Shown here piece by piece: positions 12,611-25,000 of a stretch of 64,000 nt of DNA. The notes under the pieces are model-generated. The model had not been told where the DNA came from. It searched no databases and saw only the letters and a program-made list of their open reading frames with translations. The stretch is taken from NCBI RefSeq assembly GCF_047948215.1, contig NC_134456.1, positions 58,667,029 to 58,731,028 of the forward strand, written 5' to 3'. Numbering within the stretch: position 1 is the stretch's first letter; every line of letters begins with the position of its first letter. The position numbers were made by a program, and so were the translations under genes. This DNA is from Lycorma delicatula (taxonomy: Eukaryota > Arthropoda > Insecta > Hemiptera > Fulgoridae).

Positions 12611-12694
12611 TGGAGCCGACGCTTAGCGCCATAAAGGGGAAGATGATAAAGACGAACAGCTACCCTTTGCCTAATACTATAACAGCCGGGAAAG
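12611..12694 (+). other. Unassigned GC-richer patch, possible small exon
   Basis: After AATTAG at 12605-12610, an 84-base stretch (28 codons, no stop) encodes VEPTLSAIKGKMIKTNSYPL and a few more residues. It ends at AAA followed by GTAAAA, so it could be spliced at both ends without a frame change. Its base composition stands out from the surrounding DNA. The polypyrimidine tract before it is poor and no partner exon was identified. A transposon fragment is an equally good explanation. Confidence 0.2.
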
Positions 12695-13634
12695 TAAAAA
12701 ATGTATTATTTATTATTGCTATTACAATCATAACAAATTTTTTTTGTAGAAATGCGCACATTCATTCACTACAAAAATATGTGCACTACACATGTGTGTT
12801 TGTGTATGTATTTACAAGCGTATATATGTGTGTGTCATATTATAAATTGAATAATAACAGTTTGTAAAATTTTGAAGATAACTTGTTTTAAAGGAATATT
12901 TTATTTAGAGCAATGCTGTGTGCGAACGAAAGGTTATAACCCTGATAAATCGATCGACATTTTACTTTATATATTTTACTATGTAAATCGTAGGAACCAC
13001 TTGAGAGGCATATAAGGTCAATATTTACGGATACAAAGTAGTTTTTTATCATTTCTGAAGCATATACTACTAATATATGATGCATAATCGTGTAAAAATG
13101 TAGGCCTATATTAAAAAATTATTATATCTCCGCGGTATTCTATTTAATCTACATCAGTTAGCACAGCAAGATTCATTAATTGAGAGGATATTATTATTTA
13201 TAAATATTTTGATATGCGTGTATAAATTACAATGCATGCGCCTAATTACAGTGCAACTGTATACTTGCGTTAAGTTTTCTGATAGTTTTGTTATTTATTA
13301 CGTTCTTGATTTTGTTTTTTGCGTTCCTTTTTTGTTTTCGTTTTGTTTTTACTTATTTCGTTGCGTTTTGGGGTTAAAATTAACTTTTTTTCCTACGGTC
13401 TACTATTGTCAGGGTAACCTAGGCAAGATTTTGTTATTTTTGGCAGTATGAATACATTTCTGTCCTTAACTGGAATTATTATCAGTGCAACGAAGCTTTG
13501 CGGACTTATTTTAGTGCATTTGAGAGAATTTATATCGACTTTTAGTCGTATAAATAGCTTATTTCCTAGTTTGTTCATAACAGCTGATTGTTTATTTTTT
13601 GAACTTTGTCGACTTTTTTGCGAGTGAAATAAAA

Positions 13635-15489
13635 ATGACTGATGTTGAGGACTGTGAGACTGAGAAGGATCATCATTCCGTCTCTATTAATGTGGGACTG
13701 GCCACATTAACCCATCTTTCTCCGACAGGAGCCGGTGAGACTGAGGAAAAATTGCGGGACATTTGTTTACCTCAGTCGGAGGGCGTAGTTCGGGTTCTGG
13801 TACGGCGGTTCGTGCTGAAATTATTAGGATGGTGTAACCAAAGCAATTAGACTACAGTCACAAAACCTCCAGGTACTCAATCAGGCAGTTGAACCAAGAG
13901 CTGCCGTCTGGTACTGCGCAGTCAGAATTGGGCAGTTCCACGGACGATGACGACTGTCAGATGCTTTTTTGTGAATTAGACATGGAAGAGAGTGAGGTGA
14001 GGACGACCCCAAAACTAAAACTTAAAACGACAGCAGCCTAGATCGCCGCAGAAGACAGGGTCGAAGAAGAGGTTCCGCAGGGGCGTTGTTAGTCCTCGTA
14101 CTTCGAAAGGAGAGTCGACAGAAGATTCGCTCGCTGACAGTGAAGTCAACAACGTCCTTCAGCAACGCAGTGAAATCGTGGCCAGGAAGCTTCTACGGGT
14201 GACTTCAAGACAGTCCTTCAGGGAATAGTGGTGCAGGCCAAGAAGCAGAAAGCCCTGGTAGGGGAGACCAGAAACAGTAAACGAGAGATTAAGGCCTGCT
14301 CGAGAACTTTAAGAAGACTGGTGAGGAAGATAGAGAAGATCACATCGGCTGGGATGGCAAATTTCACACCGCCCTGCAGTGTCTGTGTGCTACACAGACA
14401 CTTTTTTCAGTCAGGTTTTTCAGTCAAGTTGAGATAGCCACGAAGACCTCAAGGAGAGACCAGGATATGAAGAGAATTTTGACACGGTTGATGACTGACG
14501 ATGAATTAATAGAGGCAGTGCATTTGGGCTGGCCGATCGAAGTGTTGTGTAGGCTGATGCGGGTGGAATACCATTCGGCAATACAGGCTGATGTTTGTCA
14601 ATTCCGTGATTTATCGTCGCCCTGGTCCTCTGTTGGTCCGTCGAGGTTGCGAATGGCATTATACCGGGTGACGTTGTGGAAGAGAAATCGAACATCCATG
14701 GCGAGATGATGAGTCGCCATGACATTGGAAATTCTGTCTGTATTTTGACTCGTCGACATGGGACCTGCCCGCCCTAAGGGTTACTCTGCAGTCCTTGAGA
14801 AAGATCCAATATGAGTTGCCGACGCCGGTTTTTCTGCCGTCGGGGGGGCAGAATTGGACAGTGTATTCAACGGCTGGACTTATATGTGTTTGGAAGGACA
14901 GGAGACCGGTCAGGGTCCTGTCCTCCAACTCGCAGACCACAGGTGCCCAGGGAAATGCGGCACCGGGGATTGCGAGGTCCACTCCGGCAGGTGGTGAAAG
15001 CCGCACGATTGTGGGGAAGGCGGCCGGGAAGACCTACGCCGACTTGTTGCGAAGGATGAAGGAGACTGAATCGCAGGAGAAGGCCGGTGATGTTTTGTCA
15101 ATAAGAAAAGGAGTTAACGAAGAAGAGCTGTGTATCAGAGTCAAAGGGGTGCAGGAGGCGGAAGAATAGAGGAGCACTCTGCAGAATAAAACGGCCGGCT
15201 TTCATGTTGATAAATCACGGAGAGGTAAGAGAGCAGTTCTCCACGTACAGGACATCGAGCTCGAGACCTCTGACCAAGAGATACAGTCTGCAGTTGCAGA
15301 AGTAGTAGGAAACGCAGAGGTCTTTAGGATCACGTCGGTGCACGCGGCATATGGCCAAACTTAAAACGTCACGGTTATCACTAGCCAACGTGCGGCGAAG
15401 AGGTTGATGAAAGAACTAATTAAGATAGGATGGATTTACTGCCGCTCCTATATTAGGTAAGTTGAGGACAGATATTTCAGGTGTTGGGG
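13635..15489 (+). pseudogene. Gag-like ORF1 of R1-clade LINE, broken
   Basis: The ATG at 13635 opens a frame encoding MTDVEDCETEKDHHS and an acidic N-terminus, which shifts out of frame after about 70 residues. From 14228 a lysine/arginine-rich coiled segment is readable (KKQKALVGETRNSKREIKAC). From about 14980 the conserved core appears, including GKTYADLLRRMKE, then VLSIRKGVNEEELCIRVKG. The same frame continues through three stops (TAG 15167-15169, TAA 15362-15364, TAA 15458-15460) with VLHVQDIELETSDQEI and RAAKRLMKELIKIGWIYCRS. It reaches YFRCWG at the first cysteines of a CCHC zinc knuckle, where a SINE interrupts it. The family's role is to bind element RNA. Multiple frameshifts and stops make this copy dead. 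Confidence 0.65.
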
Positions 15490-15494
15490 AGTAA

Positions 15495-15785
15495 CCCACC
15501 GGATTGGTGTAGTGGTGAACGCGTCTTTCCAAATCAGCTGATTTGGAAGTCGAGAGTTCCAGCGTTGAAGTCCTAGTAAAGATTTACATGGATTTGAATA
15601 CGAGATTGTGGATACCGGTGTTCTTTGGTGGTTGCGTTTCAATCAACCACATATCTCAGTAATAGTCGAACTGAGACTGTACAAGACTACACTTTATTAA
15701 TACTCATACATATCATCCTCATTCATCCTCTGATGTATTATATGAATGGTAATTACCGGAGGCTAAACAGGTAAAAGAAAGAAAG
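15495..15785 (+). mobile_element. tRNA-derived SINE, family 2 (inside LINE)
   Basis: Box A (TGGTGTAGTGGTGAAC, about 15506) and box B (GCGTTGAAGTCC, about 15563) mark a tRNA-like head. The body includes GTGGATACCGGTGTTCTTTG and CATATCATCCTCATTCATCC and ends in an A/G-rich tail GTAAAAGAAAGAAAG. A second copy of the 3' two-thirds lies inverted at 59918-60123. It separates the zinc-knuckle end of ORF1 from the endonuclease scrap. No clean target duplication was found, so later deletion may have removed one side. Confidence 0.85.
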
Positions 15786-15824
15786 CTATTGACCTTGCTA
15801 GCTTGGTGGTGTTCAGCTGTTAAC

Positions 15825-16193
15825 ACCCACCCAACACCGGGTTCGACGACTTGGTAGAATTTCTGGACAATTTGGAGGAGCAAGTCGCCAGGTGCGGGGA
15901 TCGACGTGTGCTGGTAGCAGGGGGCTGTAACGCAGTCTCCCAAATTCGCCGGCACGACAGCAACGATACGAGGCCTTTACCTTAGTGAGCGGGTGACCGC
16001 GCTAGGATTCGTGACGAGAGTTCGTCAGGAGAAGGATCGATGGGCTCGGGAATTAGGGGCAGCCCTCCCTGGAGCTGCCGTTCGCTCGTCCTTGCACGAG
16101 TGGGCGGTAGCGATGAGGCACTGGGACTCTCGAACCCCCGAGCAAAAAAGACAGAGTCCCGGCTCCCGGAGTGGGGATACAGGGACGGCATAG
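15825..16193 (+). pseudogene. ORF2 scraps of the R1-clade LINE
   Basis: From about 15830 one frame reads NTGFDDLVEFLDNLEEQVAR and then RRVLVAGGCNA. This corresponds to the helix and the GDFNA-type strand of the apurinic endonuclease domain, here with the aspartate replaced by glycine. A second open stretch, 15993-16193, is rich in arginine and alanine (ARELGAALPGAAVRSSLHEW) and may be from the C-terminal part of ORF2, which I cannot confirm. Everything between these, including reverse transcriptase, is missing. The other overlapping open frames in this GC-rich block are shadows. Confidence 0.5.
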
Positions 16194-16349
16194 CTGTCCC
16201 TGGTGGATCCTACTCTGGAGGTTTGAGGCAGGAGCAAAGTAAGATCCGACCGGCGGGCCGAGACTGGGAGGCCCGTTAGCGTATAGGTCACTCCTGTACA
16301 CTCCTATAACACTCTGTGTTACACTTAACTGCAGGATCCGGCCCAGGGG

Positions 16350-17745
16350 AGAAGGTGAAAAGAAAAAAAATAAAGTACATATTATTCGCATGAGTAATAA
16401 CATTTTTTTTTTACGATATTCACATAAATAAAGAAGATTCATGTTAACCTATGCTTTATTTTACGTAAAAATATTATTTTCATTATTTATTTAAAGAATT
16501 ATATTTTACAACATATTTTGTAAGTATAGTAAAAAAAAAATCCTTCTTGATTGAAGTATTTAATAAAAAGCATGAAAAAGAAGAAAACATTAGAAAGAGA
16601 AAAAAAGGAAAATTATAGTAGCAAATGAAATGAAAGCAACAACATAAAATTAAAAATTTTGAAAATTGTAAGAACTTATTTTAAAATCTTTATAGCCATC
16701 TGACTTGGTATGAAAAGTTTGTTTTATAAATTACAATTGATTTTTTACGTAACTGGTAGTAGTGGAAAACTTTTTTTGTGACTGTATGGACATACGAGTC
16801 GTTTACTAATGTCGTATAAACGATGTAGAACAGTCACTATCCACTCTGATAAAAAGTATACATTCCCACTGCTAGATATTAAAAATAAATTAAATATATT
16901 TAAAAAAATACCTCGTCCAACTTGTCTGGATGTTTTTACATGAAATGTTTGTAAATCGGGGATATGATGCGTGTAAAGAATATGAGATTTAATAAAAACA
17001 AATATATTTTAATTGAGATTTAATGAAAAATGTTTTAATGACAGTCCTGTTAAAATAAAAAAAAAGGAAAAATTAATCTCCTAACAAGTTTTGAGAGTAA
17101 AATAACGCTGAGTCTGGCCTTGAAAAATAATGATTTATTTTTAATTTAGCTACAAAGTTCAATCAGTTTAGCTCAAACAGGAATTTACCAACCATAGCGT
17201 AATTTAAAATAGAATTTGAACACAAAAAAAGTCTTTTTAAAAGTAAGTGGAATTAATCCTTCTTAAGTACATTTATATGAAAATAAAATATACAAAGCTG
17301 GGCGTTGCTCTAAAATTGCCTGTTTTAGTTATTAAGCAATTTATATCTTAAGTATAGTGTAAGCAGATATAAAAAGCATTTTTTTTATCGTAGCTGTAAA
17401 GCAAATACTTTTAAAAAATGATAAGAAACTTGTATCGCTTGCTTAATATAGTAACAAAAAGGAAGTAATACTCTAGTGTAAAGATATGTTGAAAAAATTT
17501 AGGTTCTCAAAACTTTTATACCGTTGTAGATTGTCAGTTACATGTAATAAATTATTTTAAAACATTTTAAAGTATTACTTCTGATTCAGGTACGAATAGA
17601 ATTAAGTAAAATTATAATAAATTATTAAGTAAAGTTATGCGGTTATAAATAAAAAAATAAACCCAATAATTGGTTGATGTGTTCACATAAATTTACAAAG
17701 GTTGTATTGTAATAGATAAAGTCAGTATTAGTTTATTTTTGTTTA
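16350..17745. other. AT-rich intergenic DNA
   Basis: No open frame, terminal repeat or RNA gene recognised. Confidence 0.6.
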
Positions 17746-17750
17746 CAAAA

Positions 17751-17814
17751 AGTTCGTTAGTAGTTCGCCGGTAAGAGCCCGCGGAACTGGACGGCACGGC
17801 GAAAGCAACGAACT
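17751..17814. repeat. GC-rich imperfect inverted repeat / hairpin
   Basis: AGTTCGTTAGTAGTTCGCCG (17751-17770) pairs imperfectly with CGGCGAAAGCAACGAACT (17797-17814) around a GC-rich loop. The patch is isolated in AT-rich DNA. The length suits a small structured RNA or the end of a transposon, but no tRNA cloverleaf was made out. Confidence 0.5.
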
Positions 17815-20240
17815 ATGTTTACAGTTCTAAATATGACCTAACCTAAAAGTGAAATGAAAATGGGGAAAAAATTAAAATATAAGCATGAAAACATTATATT
17901 TCAGTTAAGTTAGATTTGTAATAAAGAATACTTTCAAAAAATACCTCGAATTTTTTTAGACAATGTTTTATTCTTCTACGTGATGAACCGCGGTACTGGA
18001 ATATATCACTTTTCCTCATAAAGGTGGTTTTACGAATCGCACCACTAGGTAGCAGTACTTTATAGTACTAGCGTATAAAAATGTTATATGTACTTGAAAT
18101 AATAAAATTTAAAATAAAATATACTACAGCTTGTTTTAACAGTAAATACTCTTATGTAAATGAAAGTACTGAAGAAAAAACAATTTTTTAAATTCCCATT
18201 ACTTCATTAAAAAAAAATTATTAGTTTACAAGAGATTATAGCTGCTAATAAAACACAAAAACACGAACTGTAGGAAAATGTTGCAAATGTGGCAACAAAG
18301 ATTTGTTACATAAAATAGAAATAAATTCGATCGGTAAAATTTTTATTCTACAATTAAAACTATTTAAACTAATTGATGGAGAAATTAAAAATGGTTCATT
18401 TAATAATAATAATATGAAAAGTGTGTCCACGGATACGGTAAAAATGAAGAGTTACACTTAATAAATGCAAAATTTCATCACGGATCTTCGATTCGTGAAG
18501 GTGTTTAATAAATGAAATCGGACCGGTAAGAGTTTTGTAACAAATTTTTCTATTTTTTGCTTATTATATAAAACCCTTAAACATTGTTTATTATCTATTA
18601 CTGTACATCTATTGTCTGTTTTATATATTTAACACGTATTTTTTTTAAAACAATTTAAATTATTAATAAGATTTTGATAATAGAAATGTAGTGTCTTAAC
18701 TTATTTGATATCAGTATTATTTTTTAAAAATATTACAGAATTTTTTTTTGTTTTTTGAGCGTAAGAAATGATATTTGTGATACTCTTACCGTACGGTTTA
18801 CAATTTTTTTTGGATTAACTTATTTCAATAAGAATTTAAATATCTCCTTCATCCATGAAATGCATTAGCTGTAAACCATCCTGCTGCTTTGTGTACAGAA
18901 ATATTTAAATACCAATTATTTATTTTTAAAATTGTCCGGAAATCTTTATTTTCATATAAATTGATCCAGATCATCTAAATTTTCAGTATCAAGAATCTTC
19001 TTCATTAAAAGAGATCTACAAGAAGTCCCGTATTATCATTATGGCAAAAGACCTTACTTATTATATTTCAGACTTTGACTCAATCAAACCGCATCATACC
19101 GGAAAACAACATAGGCCTGTAATGCTGTATAATTATATAGATTTTACAATTATCTTAAAACAAGAAGTTTTCTATGAAGTATTCTCTTATATTACTAAAA
19201 TGTGTGTATTTATAAAATAAACATTCTTATATGACGTAATATTTTATTTAAGAATTAAATATTCATAAAGAGTAAATTTGTCATTAATTATTTTTCCCAA
19301 AATCAGTAGCTGAAGAGTACACTGAAAGTATTCATTAATACATTAATCTAAAATTCAATAATTTTTTTTTATTTGATAATTTAAAAATACCCTGAACATG
19401 ATAACAGATTAAATTTTCTCTCGATTGTAAAGTGAAAATTCCTCAAATAAGCTTAAATTTTAAATATATTATGCTGTACTTAATAATACCTTTTGAATTC
19501 AACTTTATCACTACAAGGAAAAAAAGAATATAATAGGAATATAAAAGAATATATAATGTGTATTTTTATATTATATTTCATTTTTATAAAATTGAAATAT
19601 CTTCATAGTCATGCATGAGAATACTTATTGGGAATTAAGATTATTTACGTGCCTTTATGCAGATAACACTTATAAAGGTGCGTTTTAAACGAAAATACTA
19701 TAAGAATCATTTTTAAGTTTGCTAGAAAGAAATTTTGACTTTACTGGCAGTCAATATTAATTTTTGATTAGAGGTATAAGGTACTAGTCGACAAGGCGAG
19801 GTGCATATTCGGAGTATTACGAACTACTGCTGTGTACAGTCGCGTTCCAGTGGTACTAGTAAAGTAATTGCGACTTCAGCCATGAGATTAGATTGCTGTT
19901 TTAAACATTACTGCCTGTTTGCATGGACGCAGATGCATATCATAATAGTGTTACATAGTATTATATTATTTTTAGGCTTTATTTATATTGATTTCATATT
20001 AACGAATTTATTGATGTCATTTTAATTTCAATATTTAATAATAAAACATCGGTTTTTCTTCTGCTTAATTACGAATATTTTTGTATAAATAATAAATTTT
20101 ACTTTGCCCTGTTATTTTGTGATAAGATCAATTATTTTCACAGTCAATGTACTTTAAAAAATAAGCACGACGAAAATTTATCTTTTAAAAAAGTATGCAC
20201 AAGTAAATAAAGTATAAATTCATCAATTTTTTTGGTTTAA
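17815..20240. other. AT-rich DNA, nothing firmly recognised
   Basis: A short plus-strand open frame at 19801-20025 begins in slightly GC-richer sequence just before the transposase relic and may be part of that element. The rest is low-complexity. Confidence 0.5.
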
Positions 20241-20241
20241 T

Positions 20242-20830
20242 AAGCATTACGTAATATATAGACGAGTTATTACTAATAAATATAAATAATCTCTGTTCTT
20301 TGTGTTGGAAATTGCAACAGTTGTTACTTAAAAGTAGTCGTGTTAAGATGTCAAGTGAACGCGGAAAACCTCTTCACAGTCTAGCGCGTCGTCTCGCGTT
20401 TCGTTAAGTTCATAGACAAATAAAAAAATGGATTATTGATGCCTCTTGTGAAAGGGACGAAACGTGCTTGTACAATGCTGAACTTAAGCTGATTTACAGT
20501 AACTGAGAAAAATCGGATTCGAAGCAGAGGCTAGTGGTTCTTAAAATCAAACGCCATAGAAAAAATATATATATACTCCTTATAATAAATGTGAAATAGG
20601 TGATTTCGTAAATAAATAGACGTGCATTTAAAAATTAAATAAATAAATAGATGAACTTTTTTGGTTTAATTAATGATATCATGACGAACAGAGACGTGTG
20701 AGTGGTGGAATTATGAGTTATAAGTTTAAAATAGGCGAGTAGTTATAAACATTACGTAATTTTTAGACGTGTTGTTACTAATAAAAGCAAATATTCTCTG
20801 TTATTTGTACTGGAACGTTCTTTCCAGGTA
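20242..20830 (+). repeat. Duplicated leader segment of transposase relic
   Basis: CATTACGTAAT.T.TAGACG.GTT and the following TATTACTAATAAA..AAAT..TCTCTGTT occur at about 20242-20320 and again at about 20749-20830. Further similarity (GAAACGTGC, then CTGAGAAAAA) follows each copy at about 20459-20515 and 21052-21085. The spacing differs by about 60 bases, so the two copies have diverged by insertion or deletion. Confidence 0.6.
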
Positions 20831-22005
20831 ACATGCATTTTTTTAGGTGAATTATTAGAAAAGAATTTCTTAAATATTTCGAATCTATAAGGAAATTCCT
20901 GTTATATGAAAATTACACAATTTTTGTCCAAGGAACTGATTTTTACCACTAGTAGGGACCACTAAAGAAGATTATAAAATCTATGGGTTTTCAGTGTAGT
21001 AACTGTAAAAACAATAGACTGATTTTGTGTAAACGAGATGATGTAATCGCGAAACGTGCATTTTTCTTAGGTATCTGAGAAAAACTGTAATTCAAAGTAA
21101 AGGAGGCCGATCGTTTAGTAAGATGAATCTTGGGTGTACACATATTATACGGTAAAAAGGTGCTGGAAAAGTGACGATGTACCAGGTGTTTTTGTGAATA
21201 GTAGTGCCGGTGTCCCTTTAATTGTGACTCATTGGGATGGGGACATGCGAATCATAAATGGTGTATTTCAAGGTACGATTCCAAAAGTAAACAGAAGATT
21301 ATCATAAAGAGATGAACAATGAAAGGTTTTTGAAGTATACTGAAAAACAAGTTATTCCAGGACTATCGACAAATTGTATTTTAGTCAAAGACAACTCACC
21401 TTACCATAATAAACAAAAAAATAAACCTTCATCATCCGATTCATTGAAAAAAGATATTCAAGAATGGCTCCAAAAAAAAAAAAAAAATATTAACTACGAC
21501 CCAGATCTAACAAAAAGAACTTTTAGAAACTTTCAAACTACGTCGCCCAGAACCACAATAAGAATTAGAAGAAATACTAAATAATAAAGGAAATATAGTC
21601 CTTAGACTGCCACCTTACCACTGAGATTTTAACCCAGTAGAATTTATTTGGAATCAAGTTAAAAAACAAATTCGAGACCGTAATATGTCCCACACGTCAT
21701 TCATTAACAGCACTGAGAGCCATTACATTAGATGCAATTTTGTCAATTGCTGCTGAAGTCTGGAAAAGACCAGAGTCAAAATTTTAGAAGACAATGGATT
21801 CTTACTGGAAAACAGATGCATTAATGGAAGATCCATTGAAAGCATAATTATAAATATAGGGATGGACGATGATGAGACGTCAGATAGTGAAGACGAATTG
21901 GAAAATTATTCCGGTAGAAGTGAAACTGAGTCAAGCTCAGAAATCGAGGGTTGGTGACCTATCACAGAAGACAGTTCTACGGAAACTGCAGACGAAACTG
22001 GTTAA
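20348..22005 (+). pseudogene. IS630/Tc1-superfamily DDE transposase, decayed
   Basis: An ATG at 20348 starts MSSERGKPLHSLARRLAFR, then a stop. After a disrupted middle part, a DE-W segment (DESWVYTHYTVKR, about 21122) corresponds to the first catalytic aspartate. The open frame 21312-21584 has NERFLKYTEKQVIPGLSTN and then VKDNSPYHNKQ, the second aspartate motif. About 21605 onward reads LRLPPYH, a stop, then DFNPVEFIWNQVKKQIRDR, which carries the catalytic glutamate. A C-terminal acidic tail (DDDETSDSEDELENYSGRSE) ends at TAA 22003-22005. These are the three hallmarks of cut-and-paste DDE_3 transposases. Several stops and frameshifts make it inactive. Terminal inverted repeats were not found. 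Confidence 0.7.
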
Positions 22006-22009
22006 GGAC

Positions 22010-25000
22010 TGTATGAGGGCAGTATTCATCGTTTAATTATTTAGTAAATTAATATAAAAAGATTATTTTATTTTTATTCCGTAGCTACATCCAACTTGTT
22101 GCGATTCTGTAAGCCTTTATGTTCAAATTACTACTATAAACTTTGAATATAATGCTGTGAACTATGATATGCGTTTTAGTGAAGACGTTTACTTAATTAA
22201 ATTGTAATTAATTGCAGGTTAGATTTATTTCATTTATGAATACAGTAATGTAACTAATATTTTTAATTGTGTTATTACCGCAATCAGAAATAAATTACAT
22301 TTTCCAAAAAATACAATAACCTATTTTAAAAGAACAACATTTTTGCTTAGAACGGATTGTCAAGCATGTTGCATTGTTCAGTAGGACTAAACCCAGACTG
22401 TACTGTTCTGTTATATATCCATCTCTGTCTACAGCCAAACAATACAATCCTGCGGTACTCCACGAATATGAACTTCACCGTGTTTACTTGTAAAACTGTG
22501 GTTTTAAATCCTCTTAGAAATAGGAATGCTTTGACGATCATCTCTAAATAAAAATAAACCTTTAGGACAACGTGTAGCTCTAGTGGAAACGGGAATTACG
22601 GTAAGAAAATCAAAATAATAAACCTTTTTTCCAAACAAATTTTTTTTCCTTTTATCTGTATGTCTGTGTGTTATCTTATTTTTTCGAAGAATTATATTCT
22701 GGTTTTGTAAATTGTAATACTATTAGTAAAATATTCACTGATCAATAAAAGTAATTATTCAAGCGATAAGTAAAAATAAATTAAATATTTTATAATTTTT
22801 ATGGGTCAAAATAATAATAAAATAGATTATTTAAGATTCTAATTAAATTTCAATAGCTTACAAATTTTTTTTTATTGTAGTATATGAATTTATCAATAAA
22901 TTAATACAAATAAAGGAAAGGTATTTTGCCAAACGTTCTGCAATACTATAACCTAAGATGATATGTAATTTAACCATCGTTTAATTACTTGGATAGTCAA
23001 GTTGATTTTGAAATTAGCGAACTATAATGGAATCTATAACTAACTACTACTATTGTATATTTGTTTGTCCTATCAAGATTATTTACAATTCTCTGTACGC
23101 ACTTTCTCTACAAATTTTGAACACAGATTTGAAGTTAACCATGACAGAACAGTTACTTGAAAATAGATTGAAAAAATAAGAGTACGAACCTTAATTATGA
23201 AAGTAAATTTTGCATGTTTTGCTTTGCAGATTACATATTATTTTTAAAACTCCATTTATATTGTTAAATGAATTTAATTTTGGTTAGAATTAAAAAAAGA
23301 TTTGTAGATATTCACTAAATAACCCAAAAGAAATATTAAGTTTCTCAGCAACTTCGTCTGATTTTTTAGAGCTTGTCTGAATAATATTTTAATTAAAATT
23401 TTTGTTGATGTTAAGACGAAGCTTAATGTTATTAAACATAAAAAATATCAGAAAATTCTCTCCAGATATCAAAACAACTCGCCCTAATTTTATTACGAAG
23501 AATTTCTATATGACTGTATAAAAATAATAAACATTGTAAAAATTCTTTATTTGGAAAGTTAAATTCGTAGTAAATTATGATAGAGTAAAATGAACTTTCT
23601 ATAAATACAGTAATAAAATTTATACTTTAAAGTTGATAAAAAAAAAAACAATCTAAAATAAAAAAATTAATTTATATATTATATTTTTCTGTAAAACTTT
23701 TTTGTTATTTATTGTTGAATGATGGGGAATAGGAAAAAGTGATAAATATGAATAAAAAAGAGCGAGTGTATTGAAAGGTAAGTTCTCATTCTTTGTTATC
23801 ATCTTAATATACTTTGAGAAGAAAGAAACTAATAAAATAATACTCGTATTATACTACGGTGTTTTGAAGAATATGAAAAGAATATACAAATTTTTTTAGA
23901 ACTTGCCTGGATATGATTTTCAATAACACTGCTTCTTCTGTACGTGTGCTATAAAATTTATTCTATACAGTAATTCAAAATTTTCCGGAAATCTATTCAA
24001 TTCTGATTTTATTAGTACGAGATTTTTGGATGGTCTTAGATACGCATAATTATAACCGATGAAAGTCTTCAGGAAGAAAAAAGATCATTACAAGAGTAAA
24101 AAAGTTAGTTACCTACAATGTAATAAGATTATTAATAGAGAAAGACGTAAAAGATGAAAACAACCTTTTTAAAATAGAAAAATAATAAAAATAAGTTATA
24201 ATTCTTGAAGTACGGGTGTATAGAAACTCTTTATTTATTATAAAAAATACGTCAATCTACTTTTAAAAGAAAAAAAGTATATATAATTGATCGAATGTCA
24301 TTCTAAACCGTAAATTCGAGATGATTTAAGGTTAATATATCTCTTACATTGAATATTAATTAAAAGAAAAAAAATTGTCGTAATTCTTAATTAAAGTACT
24401 TCTTTCAGAATAAAAAGGTTCTTAAGTTGATTAAATTAACATAAAACTGAGAGAATTACTAAAAAATAATAAAAAGTTCTATTTGTGTAATTAAAGAAAA
24501 ACGTCAGGGATTGTTTGGTGAGAATTAAAAACAAAAAGCTTAGAGGTAAAAAGAAAATAAGTAATTTTTCTATTTCTTTATATTAGCCTTTCCAAGTAAA
24601 ATAAATCTGAAAAGAATCAATTCTAAAGAAATATTTGTTTCATGAATTCCCAATAAAATTCTTGAAAATAAATGGAATATTTTTATTAAAAAGTTACAAC
24701 TACTCACATCAAAAAGATGTTATATAACATCGATACTATTTTTACAATAAAAAATCTTTGTATATTATAAAATGCAAAAAAAACAAGACGGAATTCTTGT
24801 TGTATACCTCTTTATGATGGAATTAAAGTGTTTCTTTTATTATATAATTTTACTTTTGATATATTTTATTAAACTGTCTTAAGTATTGTTTTAATTTTGT
24901 TATATTTTATTTCATAAGTTATAGTCGATTCAAAAATCTCTCAGAAATTTTATGGACAGAGCAAATAAGTCGATAGTAATGGATTTTTTTGTTATATTCT

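Larger units (their letters stand above)
13300..16345 (+). mobile_element. R1-clade non-LTR retrotransposon, internally deleted
   Basis: A GC-rich block stands out sharply from AT-rich flanks. It contains in order an untranslated leader, a broken gag-like ORF1 (13635 to about 15489), a SINE insertion, a scrap of the apurinic-type endonuclease domain (about 15825-15946), another coding-like scrap (15993-16193) and a 3' tail ending near GAGAAGGTGAAAAGAAAAAA. The reverse transcriptase domain is absent, so the element has lost most of ORF2. ORF1 is of the type with a conserved core and CCHC knuckles found in R1-clade LINEs. The exact 5' and 3' borders and the target duplication were not determined. 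Confidence 0.65.

Noticed and set aside
14659..15006. A 115-codon minus-strand open frame in the GC-rich block.
   Set aside because: Shadow of the gag-like ORF1 on the plus strand. The plus frame has family motifs and the minus frame has none.
16053..16442. A 129-codon minus-strand open frame.
   Set aside because: Product of GC-rich LINE sequence read backwards. It crosses the element's 3' end into poly-T and has no family resemblance.
22347..22551. Two overlapping open frames on opposite strands with mixed composition.
   Set aside because: Read both ways I could not assign a family. A faint likeness to the C-terminal part of LINE proteins on the minus strand was too weak to report.
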